NCBI RefSeq assembly: GCF_029407905.1
Contig: NW_026577882.1
Coordinates: forward strand, 5,580,001-5,644,000
DNA length: 64,000 nucleotides
Direction of reading: 5' to 3'
Source of the DNA: Bubalus kerabau
Taxonomy: Eukaryota; Chordata; Mammalia; Artiodactyla; Bovidae
In this document: positions 46,339 through 58,983 of the stretch, piece by piece
Layout of the letters: each line of letters begins with the position of its first letter
How positions within the stretch are numbered: position 1 is the first letter of the stretch
Notes under the pieces: generated by a model
The model's database searches: none
What the model saw: the letters and a program-made list of their open reading frames with translations, nothing else
Told to the model about the DNA's origin: nothing
Position numbers and translations under genes: made by a program

Positions 46339-47743
46339 GTGTGTCCGGGACCTAATTTTCCTCTCCAGGGAAGGCAGGGATCTCGGGGTTGCATTCCAGG
46401 CTCCCCCGGGGAGTCAGGCCTCGTCTCGAGGGGAAGCCAAGGACTCCGCTCTCCTCTCGAGTCGCGACGCGGGTCTCTTGGAGCCCCCTGAGCGGCCTCA
46501 AGGGAGTCCAGCCTCCTCTTCCGTTTGGAGAGAGGACCCGGGATTGCTCTCCAGGCCATGCAGGAAAAGAAGGCCCTCAGCTCGCGAGGACGGGGGCGTC
46601 TCAGGGGTTTCCTCGAGCTGCGGCGCCCGTGGGGGTTTTCTCCCGAGGCACGACGAGGATCTCAGGGAGCCTCTCGTGCGGCGCCAGGGAAGTCAGGTCT
46701 CCATGCGCGTGGCGAGGGGGAGCGCGTCCTGGCTCTCGAGTCACGGGAGGGGACTAGGGCCTCGAGACGCGTTGAAGAAGGACTCTCGAGGTCTTTGTCG
46801 GGGGGCGGCGGGAAACCCTCGTTTCCCTCGCCTTCTGCCGGGGACCTTAGGGAACTTCCCGGGGTGCCTCTGAGAGGCGAGGGATCCTGTGGAGGCGGCG
46901 GGGCCCCTCGGGACTCCGCTGGGTCTGGCGCAACGGAAGAGGGCCTCACCTCGAGGGGAGGCAGGAACCTCAGGCTTCCTCTGCGTTTCGGACTCCGACC
47001 GCAGGGTCCCTGCAGAGTTGGGACAGGAGAGTCAGGCCTCGTCTTGTCTGAGGAAGGGAACCCCGCTGGCCTCTCGAGTTGCTCGGGGGGTCTCAGGCCC
47101 CTCGTCGAGCTGTGTGTGGAACCCGCGGGTCTTTGCGGACGATGCACGGGGGTGGCAGTGCCCCTTCGTGTTGTGCCTTCACCCACAGGGTTGCCTTCGA
47201 AGAGGGGTCCGGGCCTCGGGTCCTTCTCAAGAGCGGACCGGGGAATCGGGGGCGTTCGGCCTGTGGCCCCACCCACGTGGCTCGGCTCGAATTTCCTCGT
47301 GAGACCGGCCTCATCCTGAGGTGCGCCGGGAAGGCCGGGAACCCCTTCCAGACCACGCAGGGGAATCGCCTCTCCTGTCGCGATCAGGAGGGGAGAAGGG
47401 GCTCAGAGGAAGCGGTGCCGGGACCCTCGGTGTTCCCCTCGGGGGAACCCGGCGTGTCGGGGGACTTTTGGGGGTCGCAGGAAGGCTGTCAGGGACCGTC
47501 TCGCCCTTCAGGGCGGAACAGGGGACTTCCCTTGAGACGCCGTCGCGGGCAAGGGCCTCATCTTGCCAAGCGGTGGGAACCACGTGGTTTTTCTCGAGTT
47601 GCGGCGGCATTCTCGAGTTACGACGGGGATCTCAGCCTTCCCCTTGGGTTGGCCCTGGGAAGCCCAATCTTCCCCTCGGGTTGCGAGGGAAAGCTGGGGG
47701 TGGCGCTCGAGTCACTGCAGGGCCTAAGAGACCTCACCTAAGC
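46339..47743 (+). repeat. Satellite unit m34 (position 3, copy 3)
   Basis: 1,405 bp. Resembles m18/m27 in the 5' half (GCACGACG with GGGAAGTC, GAGGCGGCGG), with GTTGCTCGGGGGG near 47088. It lacks the five-variant 3' block, so the seven-unit pattern ends here. Confidence 0.92.
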
Positions 47744-49148
47744 GTGTGTCCGGGACCTAATTTTCCTCTCCAGGGAAGGCAGGGATCTCGGGGTTGCATT
47801 CCAGGCTCCCCCGGGGAGTCAGGCCTCGTCTCGAGGGGAAGCCAAGGACTCCGCTCTCCTCTCGAGTCGCGACGCGGGTCTCTTGGAGCCCCCTGAGCGG
47901 CCTCAAGGGAGTCCAGCCTCCTCTTCCGTTTGGAGAGAGGACCCGGGATTGCTCTCCAGGCCATGCAGGAAAAGAAGGCCCTCAGCTCGCGAGGACGGGG
48001 GCGTCTCAGGGGTTTCCTCGAGCTGCGGCGCCCGTGGGGGTTTTCTCCCGAGGCACGACGAGGATCTCAGGGAGCCTCTCGTGCGGCGCCAGGGAAGTCA
48101 GGTCTCCATGCGCGTGGCGAGGGGGAGCGCGTCCTGGCTCTCGAGTCACGGGAGGGGACTAGGGCCTCGAGACGCGTTGAAGAAGGACTCTCGAGGTCTT
48201 TGTCGGGGGGCGGCGGGAAACCCTCGTTTCCCTCGCCTTCTGCCGGGGACCTTAGGGAACTTCCCAGGGTGCCTCTGAGAGGCGAGGGATCCTGTGGAGG
48301 TGGCGGGGCCCCTCGGGACTCCGCTGGGTCTGGCGCAACGGAAGAGGGCCTCACCTCGAGGGGAGGCAGGAACCTCAGGCTTCCTCTGCGTTTCGGACTC
48401 CGACCGCAGGGTCCCTGCAGAGTTGGGACAGGAGAGTCAGGCCTCGTCTTGTCTGAGGAAGGGAACCCCGCTGGCCTCTCGAGTTGCTCAGGGGGTCTCA
48501 GGCCCCTCGTCGAGCTGTGTGTGGAACCCGCGGGTCTTTGCGGACGATGCACGGGGGTGGCAGTGCCCCTTCGTGTTGTGCCTTCACCCACAGGGTTGCC
48601 TTCGAAGAGGGGTCCGGGCCTCGGGTCCTTCTCAAGAGCGGACCGGGGAATCGGGGGCGTTCGGCCTGTGGCCCCACCCACGTGGCTCGGCTCGAATTTC
48701 CTCGTGAGACCGGCCTCATCCTGAGGTGCGCCGGGAAGGCCGGGAACCCCTTCCAGACCACGCAGGGGAATCGCCTCTCCTGTCGCGATCAGGAGGGGAG
48801 AAGGGGCTCAGAGGAAGCGGTGCCGGGACCCTCGGTGTTCCCCTCGGGGGAACCCGGCGTGTCGGGGGACTTTTGGGGGTCGCAGGAAGGCTGTCAGGGA
48901 CCGTCTCGCCCTTCAGGGCGGAACAGGGGACTTCCCTTGAGACGCCGTCGCGGGCAAGGGCCTCATCTTGCCAAGCGGTGGGAACCACGTGGTTTTTCTC
49001 GAGTTGCGGCGGCATTCTCGAGTTACGACGGGGATCTCAGCCTTCCCCTTGGGTTGGCCCTGGGAAGCCCAATCTTCCCCTCGGGTTGCGAGGGAAAGCT
49101 GGGGGTGGCGCTCGAGTCACTGCAGGGCCTAAGAGACCTCACCTAAGC
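47744..49148 (+). repeat. Satellite unit m35
   Basis: 1,405 bp, homogeneous downstream type with CGGCTCGAATT near 48687. It has GCACGACG with GGGAAGTC, GAGGTGGCGG, and CTTCCCAGGG near 48261 where its neighbours have CCCGGGG. Confidence 0.92.
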
Positions 49149-50553
49149 GTGTGTCCGGGACCTAATTTTCCTCTCCAGGGAAGGCAGGGATCTCGGGGTT
49201 GCATTCCAGGCTCCCCCGGGGAGTCAGGCCTCGTCTCGAGGGGAAGCCAAGGACTCCGCTCTCCTCTCGAGTCGCGACGCGGGTCTCTTGGAGCCCCCTG
49301 AGCGGCCTCAAGGGAGTCCAGCCTCCTCTTCCGTTTGGAGAGAGGACCCGGGATTGCTCTCCAGGCCATGCAGGAAAAGAAGGCCCTCAGCTCGCGAGGA
49401 CGGGGGCGTCTCAGGGGTTTCCTCGAGCTGCGGCGCCCGTGGGGGTTTTCTCCCGAGGCGCGACGAGGATCTCAGGGAGCCTCTCGTGCGGCGCCAGGGG
49501 AGTCAGGTCTCCATGCGCGTGGCGAGGGGGAGCGCGTCCTGGCTCTCGAGTCACTGGAGGGGACTAGGGCCTCGAGACGCGTTGAAGAAGGACTCTCGAG
49601 GTCTTTGTCGGGGGGCGGCGGGAAACCCTCGTTTCCCTCGCCTTCTGCCGGGGACCTTAGGGAACTTCCCGGGGTGCCTCTGAGAGGCGAGGGATCCTGT
49701 GGAGGTGGCGGGGCCCCTCGGGACTCCGCTGGGTCTGGCGCAACGGAAGAGGGCCTCACCTCGAGGGGAGGCAGGAACCTCAGGCTTCCTCTGCGTTTCG
49801 GACTCCGACCGCAGGGTCCCTGCAGAGTTGGGACAGGAGAGTCAGGCCTCGTCTTGTCTGAGGAAGGGAACCCCGCTGGCCTCTCGAGTTGCTCAGGGGG
49901 TCTCAGGCCCCTCGTCGAGCTGTGTGTGGAACCCGCGGGTCTTTGCGGACGATGCACGGGGGTGGCAGTGCCCCTTCGTGTTGTGCCTTCACCCACAGGG
50001 TTGCCTTCGAAGAGGGGTCCGGGCCTCGGGTCCTTCTCAAGAGCGGACCGGGGAATCGGGGGCGTTCGGCCTGTGGCCCCACCCACGTGGCTCGGCTCGA
50101 ATTTCCTCGTGAGACCGGCCTCATCCTGAGGTGCGCCGGGAAGGCCGGGAACCCCTTCCAGACCACGCAGGGGAATCGCCTCTCCTGTCGCGATCAGGAG
50201 GGGAGAAGGGGCTCAGAGGAAGCGGTGCCGGGACCCTCGGTGTTCCCCTCGGGGGAACCCGGCGTGTCGGGGGACTTTTGGGGGTCGCAGGAAGGCTGTC
50301 AGGGACCGTCTCGCCCTTCAGGGCGGAACAGGGGACTTCCCTTGAGACGCCGTCGCGGGCAAGGGCCTCTTCTTGCCAAGCGGTGGGAACCACGTGGTTT
50401 TTCTCGAGTTGCGGCGGCATTCTCGAGTTACGACGGGGATCTCAGCCTTCCCCTTGGGTTGGCCCTGGGAAGCCCAATCTTCCCCTCGGGTTGCGAGGGA
50501 AAGCTGGGGGTGGCGCTCGAGTCACTGCAGGGCCTAAGAGACCTCACCTAAGC
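49149..50553 (+). repeat. Satellite unit m36
   Basis: 1,405 bp. GCGCGACG with GGGGAGTC. GTCACTGGAGG near 49550 is private. T50370 (GGCCTCTTCTTG) is shared with m37 only and marks the start of a one-unit duplication. Confidence 0.92.
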
Positions 50554-51958
50554 GTGTGTCCGGGACCTAATTTTCCTCTCCAGGGAAGGCAGGGATCTCG
50601 GGGTTGCATTCCAGGCTCCCCCGGGGTGTCAGGCCTCGTCTCGAGGGGAAGCCAAAGACTCCTCTCTCCTCTCGAGTCGCGACGCGGGTCTCTTGGAGCC
50701 CCCTGAGCGGCCTCAAGGGAGTCCAGCCTACTCTTCCGTTTGGAGAGAGGACCCGGGATTGCTCTCCAGGCCATGCACGAAAAGAAGGCCCTCAGCTCGC
50801 GAGGACGGGGGCGTCTCAGGGGTTTCCTCGAGCTGCGGCGCCCGTGGGGGTTTTCTCCCGAGGCACGACGAGGATCTCAGGGAGCCTCTCGTGCGGCGCC
50901 AGGGAAGTCAGGTCTCCATGCGCGTGGCGAGGGGGAGCGCGTCCTGGCTCTCGAGTCACGGGAGGGGACTAGGGCCTCGAGACGCGTTGAAGAAGGACTC
51001 TCGAGGCCTTTGTCGGGGGGCGGCGGCAAACCCTCGTTTCCCTCGCCTTCTGCCGGGGACTTTAGGGAACTTCCCGGGGTGCCTCTGAGAGGCGAGGGAT
51101 CCTGTGGAGGTGGCGGGGCCCCTCGGGACTCCGCTGGGTCTGGCGCAACGGAAGAGGGCCTCACCTCGAGGGGAGGCAGGAACCTCAGGCTTCCTCTGCG
51201 TTTCGGACTCCGACCGCAGGGTCCCTGCAGAGTTGGGACAGGAGAGTCAGGCCTCGTCTTGTCTGAGGAAGGGAACCCCGCTGGCCTCTCGAGTTGCTCA
51301 GGGGGTCTCAGGCCCCTCGTCGAGCTGTGTGTGGAACCCGCGGGTCTTTGCGGACGATGCACGGGGGTGGCAGTGCCCCTTCGTGTTGTGCCTTCACCCA
51401 CAGGGTTGCCTTCGAAGAGGGGTCCGGGCCTCGGGTCCTTCTCAAGAGCGGACCGGGGAATCGGGGGCGTTCGGCCTGTGGCCCCACCCACGTGGCTCGG
51501 CTCGAATTTCCTCGTGAGACCGGCCTCATCCTGAGGTGCGCCGGGAAGGCCGGGAACCCCTTCCAGACCACGCAGGGGAATCGCCTCTCCTGTCGCGATC
51601 AGGAGGGGAGAAGGGGCTCAGAGGAAGCGGTGCCGGGACCCTCGGTGTTCCCCTCGGGGGAACCCGGCGTGTCGGGGGACTTTTGGGGGTCGCAGGAAGG
51701 CTGTCAGGGACCGTCTCGCCCTTCAGGGCGGAACAGGGGACTTCCCTTGAGACGCCGTCGCGGGCAAGGGCCTCTTCTTGCCAAGCGGTGGGAACCACGT
51801 GGTTTTTCTCGAGTTGCGGCGGCATTCTCGAGTTACGACGGGGATCTCAGCCTTCCCCTTGGGTTGGCCCTGGGAAGCCCAATCTTCCCCTCGGGTTGCG
51901 AGGGAAAGCTGGGGGTGGCGCTCGAGTCACTGCAGGGCCTAAGAGACCTCACCTAAGC
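50554..51958 (+). repeat. Satellite unit m37
   Basis: 1,405 bp. T50627 (GGGGTGTCAGG), CCAAAGACTCCTC near 50651, ATGCACGAAAAG near 50773, GAGGCCTTTG near 51004, GGCGGCAAACC near 51023 and GGACTTTAGGG near 51057. All are repeated in m38. A50730 is private; T51775 is shared with m36. Confidence 0.93.
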
Positions 51959-53363
51959 GTGTGTCCGGGACCTAATTTTCCTCTCCAGGGAAGGCAGGGA
52001 TCTCGGGGTTGCATTCCAGGCTCCCCCGGGGTGTCAGGCCTCGTCTCGAGGGGAAGCCAAAGACTCCTCTCTCCTCTCGAGTCGCGACGCGGGTCTCTTG
52101 GAGCCCCCTGAGCGGCCTCAAGGGAGTCCAGCCTCCTCTTCCGTTTGGAGAGAGGACCCGGGATTGCTCTCCAGGCCATGCACGAAAAGAAGGCCCTCAG
52201 CTCGCGAGGACGGGGGCGTCTCAGGGGTTTCCTCGAGCTGCGGCGCCCGTGGGGGTTTTCTCCCGAGGCACGACGAGGATCTCAGGGAGCCTCTCGTGCG
52301 GCGCCAGGGAAGTCAGGTCTCCATGCGCGTGGCGAGGGGGAGCGCGTCCTGGCTCTCGAGTCACGGGAGGGGACTAGGGCCTCGAGACGCGTTGAAGAAG
52401 GACTCTCGAGGCCTTTGTCGGGGGGCGGCGGCAAACCCTCGTTTCCCTCGCCTTCTGCCGGGGACTTTAGGGAACTTCCCGGGGTGCCTCTGAGAGGCGA
52501 GGGATCCTGTGGAGGTGGCGGGGCCCCTCGGGACTCCGCTGGGTCTGGCGCAACGGAAGAGGGCCTCACCTCGAGGGGAGGCAGGAACCTCAGGCTTCCT
52601 CTGCGTTTCGGACTCCGACCGCAGGGTCCCTGCAGAGTTGGGACAGGAGAGTCAGGCCTCGTCTTGTCTGAGGAAGGGAACCCCGCTGGCCTCTCGAGTT
52701 GCTCAGGGGGTCTCAGGCCCCTCGTCGAGCTGTGTGTGGAACCCGCGGGTCTTTGCAGACGATGCACGGGGGTGGCAGTGCCCCTTCGTGTTGTGCCTTC
52801 ACCCACAGGGTTGCCTTCGAAGAGGGGTCCGGGCCTCGGGTCCTTCTCAAGAGCGGACCGGGGAATCGGGGGCGTTCGGCCTGTGGCCCCACCCACGTGG
52901 CTCGGCTCGAATTTCCTCGTGAGACCGGCCTCATCCTGAGGTGCGCCGGGAAGGCCGGGAACCCCTTCCAGACCACGCAGGGGAATCGCCTCTCCTGTCG
53001 CGATCAGGAGGGGAGAAGGGGCTCAGAGGAAGCGGTGCCGGGACCCTCGGTGTTCCCCTCGGGGGAACCCGGCGTGTCGGGGGACTTTTGGGGGTCGCAG
53101 GAAGGCTGTCAGGGACCGTCTCGCCCTTCAGGGCGGAACAGGGGACTTCCCTTGAGACGCCGTCGCGGGCAAGGGCCTCATCTTGCCAAGCGGTGGGAAC
53201 CACGTGGTTTTTCTCGAGTTGCGGCGGCATTCTCGAGTTACGACGGGGATCTCAGCCTTCCCCTTGGGTTGGCCCTGGGAAGCCCAATCTTCCCCTCGGG
53301 TTGCGAGGGAAAGCTGGGGGTGGCGCTCGAGTCACTGCAGGGCCTAAGAGACCTCACCTAAGC
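51959..53363 (+). repeat. Satellite unit m38
   Basis: 1,405 bp. The 5' half duplicates m37 (T52032, ATGCACGAAAAG). A52757 is private, and the 3' half reverts to the common CTCATCTTG. This places the duplication endpoints inside the units, not at the arbitrary unit boundary. Confidence 0.93.
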
Positions 53364-54768
53364 GTGTGTCCGGGACCTAATTTTCCTCTCCAGGGAAGGC
53401 AGGGATCTCGGGGTTGCATTCCAGGCTCCCCCGGGGAGTCAGGCCTCGTCTCGAGGGGAAGCCAAGGACTCCGCTCTCCTCTCGAGTCGCGACGCGGGTC
53501 TCTTGGAGCCCCCTGAGCGGCCTCAAGGGAGTCCAGCCTCCTCTTCCGTTTGGAGAGAGGACCCGGGATTGCTCTCCAGGCCATGCAGGAAAAGAAGGCC
53601 CTCAGCTCGCGAGGACGGGGGCGTCTCAGGGGTTTCCTCGAGCTGCGGCGCCCGTGGGGGTTTTCTCCCGAGGCACGACGAGGATCTCAGGGAGCCTCTC
53701 GTGCGGCGCCAGGGAAGTCAGGTCTCCATGCGCGTGGCGAGGGGGAGCGCGTCCTGGCTCTCGAGTCACGGGAGGGGACTAGGGCCTCGAGACGCGTTGA
53801 AGAAGGACTCTCGAGGTCTTTGTCGGGGGGCGGCGGGAAACCCTCGTTTCCCTCGCCTTCTGCCGGGGACCTTAGGGAACTTCCCGGGGTGCCTCTGAGA
53901 GGCGAGGGATCCTGTGGAGGTGGCGGGGCCCCTCGGGACTCCGCTGGGTCTGGCGCAACGGAAGAGGGCCTCACCTCGAGGGGAGGCAGGAACCTCAGGC
54001 TTCCTCTGCGTTTCGGACTCCGACCGCAGGGTCCCTGCAGAGTTGGGACAGGAGAGTCAGGCCTCGTCTTGTCTGAGGAAGGGAACCCCGCTGGCCTCTC
54101 GAGTTGCTCAGGGGGTCTCAGGCCCCTCGTCGAGCTGTGTGTGGAACCCGCGGGTCTTTGCGGACGATGCACGGGGGTGGCAGTGCCCCTTCGTGTTGTG
54201 CCTTCACCCACAGGGTTGCCTTCGAAGAGGGGTCCGGGCCTCGGGTCCTTCTCAAGAGCGGACCGGGGAATCGGGGGCGTTCGGCCTGTGGCCCCACCCA
54301 CGTGGCTCGGCTCGAATTTCCTCGTGAGACCGGCCTCATCCTGAGGTGCGCCGGGAAGGCCGGGAACCCCTTCCAGACCACGCAGGGGAATCGCCTCTCC
54401 TGTCGCGATCAGGAGGGGAGAAGGGGCTCAGAGGAAGCGGTGCCGGGACCCTCGGTGTTCCCCTCGGGGGAACCCGGCGTGTCGGGGGACTTTTGGGGGT
54501 CGCAGGAAGGCTGTCAGGGACCGTCTCGCCCTTCAGGGCGGAACAGGGGACTTCCCTTGAGACGCCGTCGCGGGCAAGGGCCTCATCTTGCCAAGCGGTG
54601 GGAACCACGTGGTTTTTCTCGAGTTGCGGCGGCATTCTCGAGTTACGACGGGGATCTCAGCCTTCCCCTTGGGTTGGCCCTGGGAAGCCCAATCTTCCCC
54701 TCGGGTTGCGAGGGAAAGCTGGGGGTGGCGCTCGAGTCACTGCAGGGCCTAAGAGACCTCACCTAAGC
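53364..54768 (+). repeat. Satellite unit m39
   Basis: 1,405 bp, homogeneous downstream type: GCACGACG with GGGAAGTC, CCCGGGGTGCC near 53883 and CGGCTCGAATT near 54307. I found no private variant; it can serve as a consensus for the right-hand region. Confidence 0.92.
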
Positions 54769-56173
54769 GTGTGTCCGGGACCTAATTTTCCTCTCCAGGG
54801 AAGGCAGGGATCTCGGGGTTGCATTCCAGGCTCCCCCGGGGAGTCAGGCCTCGTCTCGAGGGGAAGCCAAGGACTCCGCTCTCCTCTCGAGTCGCGACGC
54901 GGGTCTCTTGGAGCCCCCTGAGCGGCCTCAAGGGAGTCCAGCCTCCTCTTCCGTTTGGAGAGAGGACCCGGGATTGCTCTCCAGGCCATGCAGGAAAAGA
55001 AGGCCCTCAGCTCGCGAGGACGGGGGCGTCTCAGGGGTTTCCTCGAGCTGCGGCGCCCGTGGGGGTTTTCTCCCGAGGCGCGACGAGGATCTCAGGGAGC
55101 CTCTCGTGCGGCGCCAGGGGAGTCAGGTCTCCATGCGCGTGGCGAGGGGGAGCGCGTCCTGGCTCTCGAGTCACGGGAGGGGACTAGGGCCTCGAGACGC
55201 GTTGAAGAAGGACTCTCGAGGTCTTTGTCGGGGGGCGGCGGGAAACCCTCGTTTCCCTCGCCTTCTGCCGGGGACCTTAGGGAACTTCCCGGGGTGCCTC
55301 TGAGAGGCGAGGGATCCTGTGGAGGTGGCGGGGCCCCTCGGGACTCCGCTGGGTCTGGCGCAACGGAAGAGGGCCTCACCTCGAGGGGAGGCAGGAACCT
55401 CAGGCTTCCTCTGCGTTTCGGACTCCGACCGCAGGGTCCCTGCAGAGTTGGGACAGGAGAGTCAGGCCTCGTCTTGTCTGAGGAAGGGAACCCCGCTGGC
55501 CTCTCGAGTTGCTCAGGGGGTCTCAGGCCCCTCGTCGAGCTGTGTGTGGAACCCGCGGGTCTTTGCGGACGATGCACGGGGGTGGCAGTGCCCCTTCGTG
55601 TTGTGCCTTCACCCACAGGGTTGCCTTCGAAGAGGGGTCCGGGCCTCGGGTCCTTCTCAAGAGCGGACCGGGGAATCGGGGGCGTTCGGCCTGTGGCCCC
55701 ACCCACGTGGCTCGGCTCGAATTTCCTCGTGAGACCGGCCTCATCCTGAGGTGCGCCGGGAAGGCCGGGAACCCCTTCCAGACCACGCAGGGGAATCGCC
55801 TCTCCTGTCGCGATCAGGAGGGGAGAAGGGGCTCAGAGGAAGCGGTGCCGGGACCCTCGGTGTTCCCCTCGGGGGAACCCGGCGTGTCGGGGGACTTTTG
55901 GGGGTCGCAGGAAGGCTGTCAGGGACCGTCTCGCCCTTCAGGGCGGAACAGGGGACTTCCCTTGAGACGCCGTCGCGGGCAAGGGCCTCATCTTGCCAAG
56001 CGGTGGGAACCACGTGGTTTTTCTCGAGTTGCGGCGGCATTCTCGAGTTACGACGGGGATCTCAGCCTTCCCCTTGGGTTGGCCCTGGGAAGCCCAATCT
56101 TCCCCTCGGGTTGCGAGGGAAAGCTGGGGGTGGCGCTCGAGTCACTGCAGGGCCTAAGAGACCTCACCTAAGC
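54769..56173 (+). repeat. Satellite unit m40
   Basis: 1,405 bp. GCGCGACG with GGGGAGTC; otherwise identical by eye to m39 across most of its length. Confidence 0.92.
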
Positions 56174-57578
56174 GTGTGTCCGGGACCTAATTTTCCTCTC
56201 CAGGGAAGGCAGGGATCTCGGGGTTGCATTCCAGGCTCCCACGGGGAGTCAGGCCTCGTCTCGAGGGGAAGCCAAGGACTCCGCTCTCCTCTCGATTCGC
56301 GACGCGGGTCTCTTGGAGCCCCCTGAGCGGCCTCAAGGGAGTCCAGCCTCCTCTTCCGTTTGGAGAGAGGACCCGGGATTGCTCTCCAGGCCATGCAGGA
56401 AAAGAAGGCCCTCAGCTCGCGAGGACGGGGGCGTCTCAGGGGTTTCCTCGAGCTGCGGCGCCCGTGGGGGTTTTCTCCCGAGGCGCGACGAGGATCTCAG
56501 GGAGCCTCTCGTGCGGCGCCAGGGGAGTCAGGTCTCCATGCGCGTGGCGAGGGGGAGCGCGTCCTGGCTCTCGAGTCACGGGAGGGGACTAGGGCCTCGA
56601 GACGCGTTGAAGAAGGACTCTCGAGGTCTTTGTCGGGGGGCGGCGGGAAACCCTCGTTTCCCTCGCCTTCTGCCGGGGACCTTAGGGAACTTCCCGGGGT
56701 GCCTCTGAGAGGCGAGGGATCCTGTGGAGGTGGCGGGGCCCCTCGGGACTCCGCTGGGTCTGGCGCAACGGAAGAGGGCCTCACCTCGAGGGGAGGCAGG
56801 AACCTCAGGCTTCCTCTGCGTTTCGGACTCCGACCGCAGGGTCCCTGCAGAGTTGGGACAGGAGAGTCAGGCCTCGTCTTGTCTGAGGAAGGGAACCCCG
56901 CTGGCCTCTCGAGTTGCTCAGGGGGTCTCAGGCCCCTCGTCGAGCTGTGTGTGGAACCCGCGGGTCTTTGCGGACGATGCACGGGGGTGGCAGTGCCCCT
57001 TCGTGTTGTGCCTTCACCCACAGGGTTGCCTTCGAAGAGGGGTCCGGGCCTCGGGTCCTTCTCAAGAGCGGACCGGGGAATCGGGGGCGTTCGGCCTGTG
57101 GCCCCACCCACGTGGCTCGGCTCGAATTTCCTCGTGAGACCGGCCTCATCCTGAGGTGCGCCGGGAAGGCCGGGAACCCCTTCCAGACCACGCAGGGGAA
57201 TCGCCTCTCCTGTCGCGATCAGGAGGGGAGAAGGGGCTCAGAGGAAGCGGTGCCGGGACCCTCGGTGTTCCCCTCGGGGGAACCCGGCGTGTCGGGGGAC
57301 TTTTGGGGGTCGCAGGAAGGCTGTCAGGGACCGTCTCGCCCTTCAGGGCGGAACAGGGGACTTCCCTTGAGACGCCGTCGCGGGCAAGGGCCTCATCTTG
57401 CCAAGCGGTGGGAACCACGTGGTTTTTCTCGAGTTGCGGCGGCATTCTCGAGTTACGACGGGGATCTCAGCCTTCCCCTTGGGTTGGCCCTGGGAAGCCC
57501 AATCTTCCCCTCGGGTTGCGAGGGAAAGCTGGGGGTGGCGCTCGAGTCACTGCAGGGCCTAAGAGACCTCACCTAAGC
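56174..57578 (+). repeat. Satellite unit m41
   Basis: 1,405 bp. GCTCCCACGGGG near 56234 is private; CTCGATTCGCG near 56292 loses one CTCGAG and is shared with m13, m19, m21 and m28. GCGCGACG with GGGGAGTC. Confidence 0.92.
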
Positions 57579-58983
57579 GTGTGTCCGGGACCTAATTTTC
57601 CTCTCCAGGGAAGGCAGGGATCTCGGGGTTGCATTCCAGGCTCCCCCGGGGAGTCAGGCCTCGTCTCGAGGGGAAGCCAAGGACTCCGCTCTCCTCTCGA
57701 GTCGCGACGCGGGTCTCTTGGAGCCCCCTGAGCGGCCTCAAGGGAGTCCAGCCTCCTCTTCCGTTTGGAGAGAGGACCCGGGATTGCTCTCCAGGCCATG
57801 CAGGAAAAGAAGGCCCTCAGCTCGCGAGGACGGGGGCGTCTCAGGGGTTTCCTCGAGCTGCGGCGCCCGTGGGGGTTTTCTCCCGAGGCGCGACGAGGAT
57901 CTCAGGGAGCCTCTCGTGCGGCGCCAGGGGAGTCAGGTCTCCATGCGCGTGGCGAGGGGGAGCGCGTCCTGGCTCTCGAGTCACGGGAGGGGACTAGGGC
58001 CTCGAGACGCGTTGAAGAAGGACTCTCGAGGTCTTTGTCGGGGGGCGGCGGGAAACCCTCGTTTCCCTCACCTTCTGCCGGGGACCTTAGGGAACTTCCC
58101 GGGGTGCCTCTGAGAGGCGAGGGATCCTGTGGAGGTGGCGGGGCCCCTCGGGACTCCGCTGGGTCTGGCGCAACGGAAGAGGGCCTCACCTCGAGGGGAG
58201 GCAGGAACCTCAGGCTTCCTCTGCGTTTCGGACTCCGAACGCAGGGTCCCTGCAGAGTTGGGACAGGAGAGTCAGGCCTCGTCTTGTCTGAGGAAGGGAA
58301 CCCCGCTGGCCTCTCGAGTTGCTCAGGGGGTCTCAGGCCCCTCGTCGAGCTGTGTGTGGAACCCGCGGGTCTTTGCGGACGATGCACGGGGGTGGCAGTG
58401 CCCCTTCGTGTTGTGCCTTCACCCACAGGGTTTCCTTCGAAGAGGGGTCCGGGCCTCGGGTCCTTCTCAAGAGCGGACCGGGGAATCGGGGGCGTTCGGC
58501 CTGTGGCCCCACCCACGTGGCTCGTCTCGAATTTCCTCGTGAGACCGGCCTCATCCTGAGGTGCGCCGGGAAGGCCGGGAACCCCTTCCAGACCACGCAG
58601 GGGAATCGCCTCTCCTGTCGCGATCAGGAGGGGAGAAGGGGCTCAGAGGAAGCGGTGCCGGGACCCTCGGTGTTCCCCTCGGGGGAACCCGGCGTGTCGG
58701 GGGACTTTTGGGGGTCGCAGGAAGGCTGTCAGGGACCGTCTCGCCCTTCAGGGCGGAACAGGGGACTTCCCTTGAGACGCCGTCGCGGGCAAGGGCCTCA
58801 TCTTGCCAAGCGGTGGGAACCACGTGGTTTTTCTCGAGTTGCGGCGGCATTCTCGAGTTACGACGGGGATCTCAGCCTTCCCCTTGGGTTGGCCCTGGGA
58901 AGCCCAATCTTCCCCTCGGGTTGCGAGGGAAAGCTGGGGGTGGCGCTCGAGTCACTGCAGGGCCTAAGAGACCTCACCTAAGC
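57579..58983 (+). repeat. Satellite unit m42 (identical pair with m43)
   Basis: 1,405 bp. A58070 (CCCTCACCTT), A58239 (CCGAACGC) and T58433 (GGGTTTCC) occur only here and in m43. CGTCTCGAATT near 58522 interrupts the run of CGGCTCG units. Confidence 0.93.

Larger units (their letters stand above)
43530..47743 (+). repeat. Seven-unit higher-order repeat, copy 3, partial (m32-m34)
   Basis: m32 begins as m25 and finishes as m16, m33 matches m17, and m34 resembles m18/m27. Positions 4-7 are absent; the uniform downstream type follows. The boundary in m34 is approximate. Confidence 0.7.
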
